A stretch of DNA of 64,000 nucleotides from a virus. The translations under genes were made by a program, and so were the position numbers. Shown piece by piece: positions 47,401-56,400 of this stretch (position 1 is the stretch's first letter; every line of letters begins with the position of its first letter). The notes beneath the pieces were generated by a model. It was given only the letters and a program-made list of their open reading frames with translations. It was not told the DNA's origin and searched no databases. Location of the stretch: positions 1-64,000 of IMG/VR virus record IMGVR_UViG_3300035698_007036. One strand, 5' to 3'.

Positions 47401-50400
47401 CTCTTTGACAGCTGCCGGTGGTGCTGCTTACGTAATGTATAAACACTATAAAAATCTAGCAATGTCAGCACAAGATTATGAGAAGTCTATTTACGGTATA
47501 AGAAGGGCTAATGAGAGTGAATTAAAGACCGTAAAAAGTAGGATCAATGAGTATTCTAAACTTGAGAGGTCTATAGAGAAAGCATCACAGGTTACCGCTC
47601 CAGGAGTTAAAAAGAAGAGACAAGGGTTAGAAACTTATGAAAGTCCTCTAACAACTATGGCTGGAGTAATTTCTGATGTTAGGGATTTCTCTAATAGGTT
47701 AGGAGATACCAATACAGAATTAGTAGCAGGATATGATAAATTTGGTAATGCTGTAATAAGAACTTCTAACAATTTAAAAGAATATCTTAAAGTCCTAGAA
47801 TCCACTGCCCGTAAGGACATGGCCAAGGTGGAGATAGATGTAGCAGCCAGATTTGTCACCGATCTTACGAAGACTGGCGGCACTGAAAAATGGAAAGAGG
47901 AACTTAAAGCCCTTGCTTCTGAAATTCCAGTAATTGGTGAAATGGTGGCAAGTGGTATAAGTGTAGGTCCAGCTAAAGCATTAGAAACCATAACTGGTAA
48001 ACTGAATGACCTTATAGTACTTAAGAATAAATTTCCTATGTCCAATGCTTTCGATAAGGACATTAAGAAATACCAAGAGCAATTGTCTAAAGTAAGATCC
48101 TCCTTTAGTGCTACTTACGAAGACTTTAAAAGAGTTCTTGCTGGGATATCTACGGAAGGCATGTCTCGTGATGATGTATCTAAAATATTCAGTTCCCCTG
48201 AAATTCGCAAGGGTTACGAGCTAATGATAGACATTGAACCGAGATTCCAATTAAACGCTGTCAAGGGTAAAATAAAACCAGAAGATATAATAGGTTCTGA
48301 TGTACTAAGTAGAACTCTTAACTTCGATTTTGATGTAACTAAGGAACTTACTAAGGCCCGTCTAGAATCATCCTCTGTAATGCAGAGAGAGGGTAAAGCG
48401 TTGTCCGGGGACATATTACTCTTTATGGACGATGTAGCTAGTAAATACAATATGGCAGGAAGCCAAGCACAGATTTCACTTAAGGAAACAACCGATGGGG
48501 TTTTTGAATGGTTTGTTACATACTTCAATACTAAAACATTACGTGTAGAAGAACGCCCATTTGAAGGTGCCATGATGGATATGGTTGAAAACATTTTTCC
48601 TAAAAATAAAATTGAAGATGAACTTAGTGAAAGAATAGATTCTCTTAATGAATTTATGGCAGGGGCGTCTGCTGGATTAAGAGGTGTTAATCCAAAAGAT
48701 TTTAAGAAGGATTTTAATTTAGGTGAGCGTTTCTTCAGTGAGGTTCCTACCACTACACTAATCCAATCCGACAAAGGCTTTACGCCAGGCGAAGGGTTTG
48801 GAGTCTCAGATTTCCAAAAAGATTGGCAGAAGTCTGCACAGGACTATTTCTTTACTCCAATGAAAGATTATAAAAATCAAGTAGAAGAACTTCAGAAGCT
48901 GAAATTAAGCGGCCTCGAAGAGGCTGGGTCAGTTAGCTTATCTAAAGAGCTATATGAAAATCTAACCAGTTTACAAAATGTTCTAAAGAACAATCAAGTA
49001 GTTTTACAGTACAGAGCTGTCTTTGCTGACCTTACTAAAACTATGGAGGCAGGGACACGTGCTCTTAAAGAAGAATTAGCAGTAGAGAAAAGTCGTCAGC
49101 AGATAAGTAAAGATACAGCCGGTTATATGAAAGGTATATCATCAGGCCTTGACAATATGGATTTGGGGTCTCAGAAGTATTCAGATTTATCCGATAAACA
49201 ACGTGCTTTAAGAAGTTCAGGTACTTATAGGGATTTGGCCTCCAGAGCTAGTGAGATCAATATAGAAAGACAGCAAACCGAAAAGGGTGTGTACGATACT
49301 GATCGTGCTTTAGTGGCGTTAGATAGTATCTCAGACGTTTCTAAAGGCTTTGGTGCGTCTATGACTGCCGAGGAGATGAAAAAATATGTCGATATTATAG
49401 CCAAGACAGATGATGCTGGGGCACAGTCTATTGCTATAGAAACCAGTAAGGTTGTAGACAATACCGCTGCTACGGTGGAGAGATTAGATAAGCTTATAGA
49501 AAATCAAGGTGGCGGAAGATCTACAGAAGACACCATAAAGAAAGCAATACCTTTCTTTACAGCTTCTTTTGATGATAATGACAACATTGCAAATACCATG
49601 GAAAATTTAGCCGAAATGCGAGATAGTGCAGCTGCTAAGGGTAATACAGCAGATGTTGTGTCCGCTAATAGGGCTTTAGATGTAGTGACAAAAGAATTAG
49701 TAGACAAAGTAGGATACGAAAAAGCTGGAAAAACTGTTAAAGGTGGAATACTTCCCTCGATATGGGATCCTATAAAGCAATTTAAACCAGAGGAATTTTC
49801 ACAGAGAGCTTTTGGTGGCATGTCCTTCGATGATTTTTCTACTCAAATTAAATCAGGTATGACAGAAGACCAAGCCAAGGTGTTTGATAATAGTAAAGCA
49901 GTTAAAGAGTTAGTATCTTTACAGGCTACTGCTGGAACAGAACCACTTATAGACTCTAAGAATTGGATTAAAACTACTGCTGCTCTAGGTGTTGGAGCTC
50001 AAGGATTTAAGAGCTACGCCACAAAAGAGTTAGAACAACTCAGAACACAGAAAACTGAGACTGTTAATGCCATCGAGACTAGATCTGCTGAAGGTAAAGA
50101 CGTGGCCCAATTTGAAGAAAAACTTACAACGCTAAACGATAAGATAGGTGGAGCTGAAAAACGAGAAGATTACTCTAATTTAGTAAAGAATACTGCTATT
50201 GTTTCTGCTGCCATAATGGAGCTCTCTAAAGCTACTGGTAGTACAGAAGGTACCATACAGACCCTAGGAGCTAGTGCAGTTGCTGCTGCTGTTGCCATGA
50301 AATCTTTATCAGCAATTACTGGTACTGATATGCCAGCGGAAATTAAAGCATCCGCTGATAAAATGGCAACAGCTGGAAAAGGTTTTATAGATAAAAACAG

Positions 50401-53400
50401 TGCCACACCAGTAGAAAAAGTTGAGTTCATGGTCAATAGTAAGAAGTTTATGGATGCTTTTAAGAAAGAAATGGAAACTCAAGGCTTCAACGTCAACGCA
50501 TCCCAATTTCCAGGATTTGCCGATGGCGGTGTTATGACCGGTAGTGGTATGGTCACAGGCCCTGGAGGCCCTACTGACGATAGAGTTCCTTATGTCAGAG
50601 CAGGTAAACATGTAGGAAATCTTTCGCCTAAAGAGTTTGTAATAAAAGAGGCATCAGCCAGAGGTAAGTATGCGGAGCTAAATCATCTTAATAAAACTGG
50701 CGAGTTTCCTGATAAGAAAAATAGTATGTGGGATAATATAAAGGAACGTCCCATTAGTTCAGCATTACTAGGCCTTAGCGGCTTGTCCGGTATGGCCGGT
50801 AATATGCTTAAGAATCCGGCATTATTGTTAGCCGGTATGGGAGGCATTGCCTCAGGTACTGCCGCCGCCGCTCTAGGTTACGCCGAAGGCGGTTCTCTTG
50901 ATGATGCCTTGTTTGACACTCAGTTTAAATTACGTGCTTTAAAAAAGAGTGTTCCTCATAGACTTAAGGGTTTAGGTGTTGATCCTTTAAACAGAGGCAA
51001 GGCCACTATGAAGAGTTTGGCTCTAGATGACAAATTATCTAATGCCTTATTTGACGCTCAGTCCAAAGCAAGAGGTCTTAAGTCCAGTATGCCTCATAGA
51101 TTAAAAGGGACAGGGCGTGAAGCTTTAGGCAGAAGTAAGTCAGCCATAGAGACTTTTAGACGTGGTTCTGATAAAATCCCGAACACTATGTTTGATGCCC
51201 AGTTCAAAGCAAGAGGCCTTAAGTCCAGTATACCGCACAAACTGAAAGGCATGGGTCTTGATGCCATGGCCAAGGCAGGCCAGTTTGGGGACAAAATCTC
51301 GGATGCCATGTTTGATGCCCAGTTCAAAGCAAGAGGCCTTAAGTCCAGTATACCGCACAAACTGAAAGGCATGGGTCTTGATGCCATGGCCAAGGCAGGC
51401 CAGTTTGGGGACAAAATCTCGGATACCATGTTTGATGCCCAGTTCAAAGCAAGAGGCCTTAAGTCCAGTATACCTTACGGTCTAAAAGGATTAGGTCGTG
51501 ATGCCTTAGGTCGAGGCAAATCAGCCGTAGAAGCCCTTAAATATGGGCCAACAGGTGAGAAGATTTCCGGGGCCTTGTTCGACGCCCGGTCAAAGGCTAG
51601 AGGTCTTAGTAAAGCCATGCCTCATAAGTTCAAAGGTCTAGGTGTAGACGCTCTTAAAGGTATAGCTAGCAAAGGGGCTGGTAAATTAGCTAAAGGATTC
51701 GGCATTAAAGCCGGATTGAAGTTGGCAGCTTCAGTAGGTTCTAAGTTTATTCCAGGCTTGAATGTGCTATCTTGGGGGGCTACTATATATGACGTAGTAA
51801 AAATGATGTCTAAAGCTAAGCCAGCGGTAGCTGCGGCAAAAGGATTGTCTCTCGGGGGATCTCCTGATAGTATAATGGCTATGGTCAGCCCCGGAGAGTG
51901 GATAGTTCCGGCTGACAAGGTTAGAGGTAATTTGTCCAAGTTAAAGCAATTAAATAAGACAGGTATGTTACCAGGATATGCTGACGGGGGCCTTGTCGGA
52001 GGTAATACTTCACCTGATGCCCCATCGTCATCTACCGAGCCTTCTACTATTAAAGTAGATTTAAGCGATAGTAGTTTAAAAGTCTTAAGAACAGCTGTAG
52101 GTGCTGGAGCCGCTGCTACAGGTGCCGGTTATTTAGCTAGTAAATCCGAAGCAAAAACTAGATTGGCTACCGCATCAAAAGAAGCGGAAGAGCAGTCAAG
52201 AGTGTTTGCTAAAGTAATAGAGGATAATAGTGAAGCGGCCCAAGGGGTAATAGATGGCATGAGAACTACCTCTGTTGAATCTAACAGGATAATTAACCCT
52301 GTTCCAACAGAAGAGCGATCTCGCGTTCTAGACACCGGGGCTGAGAAAGAAAAAGTAGCCTCTGATATGAAAAAGATCAGAGATCGTATAGTTAAAGAGC
52401 ATGAAAGACTTAATGATGAGATGGCTGAAATAGCCAAAGAAGCTTCAAAAATAGAAATAGCAGAACAATTTAAAAGAGAGAAAGAAAATTTAGACAGGAC
52501 TTTAAAAGAGATAGACCTTACTAGTGGTATAAGAGCAAATTTAGAGAAAGCTACCTATCAACAAGACCCCACTAGCTTTTTTTCACCACCTAAAAAATCG
52601 GATCTATTAAGCGGTTTTTACAGGCCTCAAACTACAGACTTTGGTGTAACGAGAGAGTCTGAGATGACTCCGGAACAATCTATGGTTTATAGAGAGATAT
52701 CATTGTTTCCCGGTAAGATGCGATCATTTTTTGAGGCCATTTCAGTAGGTGATAGCTCTATACAGAAAAAAATAAGGGCGTACGCTGGAGTGTCTGCCGG
52801 AGATGCTTTTAAGAAGCTTGATGATCTAAAAAATAAGAGACAACAAGTAAGTGATGTATCGACTGATGTTCAGAAGAGAAAAGCAGAACTGGAATCTAGG
52901 AAATCAGACGGACTTTCTAGTGCCGAGTCTGAAGAACTTGACAAGTTAAATGATTCTGCCGAAGAGTTACAAGATACTTTTACGGATCTTACTGGTGAAA
53001 TAGGTACTTTACAGGCCACTATAAAGAAAGCCATAACTACAGAAACCATAAGACTGGCAAATAGATCGACTGCCAGAGAGGATTTGGCCAGAGAAGGAAA
53101 ATTTGCTGATCGTAAATATGGGAGAACTGGGGCTGTTACAAAAGCAACTACAGGTTTTCCTGGAGAAGTATCAACTTCCCAGAGCTACAAAGAGTTGTCC
53201 GTTATGCAGCAGGTTTATTTAGACATGAGCAACAAGCAAAAGAAGGGCTATGATGCTTTCTATAGAGGTCTTGAAGAGATAGGTCATATGGAGTCCAATT
53301 TAGCTAATGCTCAAGGAGAAAAAGTAAAAGCCATAGAAGAAGGGGATACGGATGCTGTAGCTAAATACGGTGCACAAATATCAGACTTGAAAAATAAAAT

Positions 53401-56400
53401 GTCGAATGCTAGAGACGTTACACAGGAATACGGTAACGCTTTAAGGAAAATAGTTGATGTAAAAAATGTCATTAGGGAACTTAGTTCAGCTTTGGATCAG
53501 TTAAAGGTTTCCGATGCTATAAGAAATTTTCCAGGTACGAGAGAAATGAATGATAAATACTCTAAGCTTTATGGTGGTGGCCATCCAGGAGCTCGTACAG
53601 ATGTATCAGCCATGGAACAAAGAAATGCTGCTGAAGTAGGTATCAATTTAGAACATCTTAAATCTACACAGTATGAAAAACAATTAGCAGCTATTCTTCA
53701 TGATTTGAGCTCTGGCAATTTGTCTGGTGAGGCCTATAATCAAAAAGTAATGGAAGCCATGGATATTGTTACGACTAAGCCAGGTAGAGATGAGTCCAGT
53801 ATTAGACAGCGAGAAGAGAATGATGCCCTTAATAAGCAGAAGGATGTTTTCGTCAATTTAGTTTCAGCTTTAGAAAGATTGAAGCAATCTGGCCGATTTT
53901 CTGAAGGTGAGGTATATAATTTTAGCAAGGGTCAAGCTGCATTGACAGGTGTGATTACCAGGGCTGCTACCCCAGTAACTAAAGATGAGAGAATGACACA
54001 TGTTGAGAAGCAATATAATTGGTGGGAAAAGATACCTCTTTTTAGGGACCAATATATGGCCGATAGAAAAATTACAGAAGATGGTGGAGATAATCAGTAC
54101 ATAGGATACACTCAAAAAGATATGAAAGAAACGCAAGGACGCCTACAAGATGCCATGAAAGAAGTTCCAACCATGGATGTTATGCAAGCACGTGCTGGAA
54201 ATTCAGAGATTGTAGACGAACTTAAAAAGCAAACTACTTTAATGGAGAAAAAAGTTTTTGAAGAAAAACATAGTCTCATTAATAGTCTTTTGGGTTCATT
54301 GACTGTTGGTACACAGAAAAAAAGAGAAGGAGGCCGCATCTTTGGTGCTGGAGGTCCTACTGACGACAAGGTTCCTGCTTACTTAAGTCCTGGAGAGTAT
54401 GTAGTTAAAGCTAGTTCTGCTAAAAAGTTAGGCTACGCCACACTAGAAAACATAAATAGTACTGGGGATGTTCCTAAATTTGCAGAAGGTGGCTCTCCAG
54501 AGGAAAAACTTGCGGACAAAATTAAGCGTGCAAGAGCAGCCGAAAAAGAAAAGGCTCTTCCTTGGAATCAAAAAGGTAATGATAAAATTAAAGAGATTTA
54601 TACATTACCTATAAAAGATGAATCGGTTGTAGGTCTCGAAAGACTATTTTCTTCAGGGTTATCAAGCATCTATGAAACTTCCGCAAATGGGACCAAACTT
54701 GATCCTTATTTACCGGCTGGAATAACTCATGAGGAAGTCACTAATAGACAGACTTTTGAGGCTAATAGAGCAGTGGTGACAAAATTTACTAAAGCTGAAG
54801 ATGACAGACGACAATATGCGAAAAGAGCTAAAAATAAGAATAATATTGAGGATTGGAGAGATACTATCGAGCGTAGAATTCCAGGTGAATTGGCTGTATC
54901 TAACAAATTTTTAGATATACCTAGTGCTGGTTATGGCCAGTTTGGGGTAACAAAGGACCGTATTGGTACAGAAGTACAGATGCTTATTGATTATCAGAGA
55001 CAATTAGAAAAACTTAAAGAAAATAAAGATACTCTTGACAACGCTATAAAAAATAAATATGGCAAAGATGCTGGATTGGATCTCTCCACCAAGTTGTGGG
55101 GAGGTATTGATTCCAAAACTGAGGAACCTGTACCTGGTACTATAGCAGAACAAACAGCACGAATTGCTGTTGCGTTGAAGGGCTTTAAAGATGGCAATAT
55201 GGATTTTACTGATAAGGTTAATAGAAATTTGTTACAATCCATTGTAGAAACACAAAAACAAAATATAGCCCCAGCTGCCAAGTTTATGGATTCAGTTTCA
55301 AAGGGTAATAAATATAAAGACGTGTTTGGTGTCAATAAATGGAAAACATACGCGACCGTAAATCCGGCCCGTTTTAATGAAATAGATAAATTATTGGCCG
55401 AAGGGCACATTGACGAGGCAAAAAAAGAATTTGAAGTCTGGCAAAAAAAGTTTGAGAAAAATGGAGGGCCAAGTGCTGATGATATATCTAGTAAGTATTC
55501 CAAGAGAAATTATATAGGGGAGGACGAAGGGCAAGCTATACTTGATAGGATGAAAGAGATTGGGGGTTTAACCGGAGATCCTGAGAGCTACGGTAGAGAA
55601 AAATATGGACTTCGTAGAGTAGAGCCTAAGAAAAAGAAATCCTTATTTGATTTATTCGATCAACAATTTGTAGGGGCTCCGACATCTTCTAGAGTTTTTC
55701 ATGCTGGCGGTATTATGCCGTTTACGGGTAATGCGTTTTTACAGAAAGGCGAGGTAGTAATACCACAATCGTTTGGCGACGGTGGCCCTGTGGCATCTAG
55801 TGTTAAAGCTCTAATGTCTAGAGATTCTAATGAGCTTAAAGGCACTGCCACTGTCAAAATAGACGCCTCAGATTTCCAGAGAGCTGTTGATGATCTTACT
55901 TCCCATAAAATGGAATTAAGTAGGACTGAGGTTACAGTAAATACAGAAGGAGTCAAAATACCAGTCGATGCGGAAGGCATCACTGTAAAAGTTGATACTA
56001 CGGATGCTAGGGTAAAGGTTGACACTGAAGGTGCTTTTGTTAAGGTAGACACTACTGGTGCTATGGTAGGGGTTGATACTTCAGGGGAGAAAGTTGGTGT
56101 AGACACTACTGGTGCTATGGTAGGGGTTGATACTACCGGTGTGTTAGTTGGTGTTGATACTACCAATGCTACAATTAAAGTTGACACGACAGGTATTAGT
56201 GTCCCAGTAAATACCTCCGGTTCGAAGGTAGCGTTAGATGTTTCTGGTATTCAGGAAGCTGTTGAGACCGCTTTAAGAAACGCTAATGGGTCAAGTTCTG
56301 TTGGTGCTGAGGAAGTAGCTAGAGTGGCTGAAGCACTAGCTGATATCACTAATAGACTAGATTCTAAAATAGCCAATTTAGAAAACGATATGAGTAATGT

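Noticed and set aside
47000-50500. Long open frames on the minus strand in the giant gene (for example 48214-48774)
   Set aside because: They mirror + strand coding, have no RBS or known motif, and every accepted gene is on the + strand.
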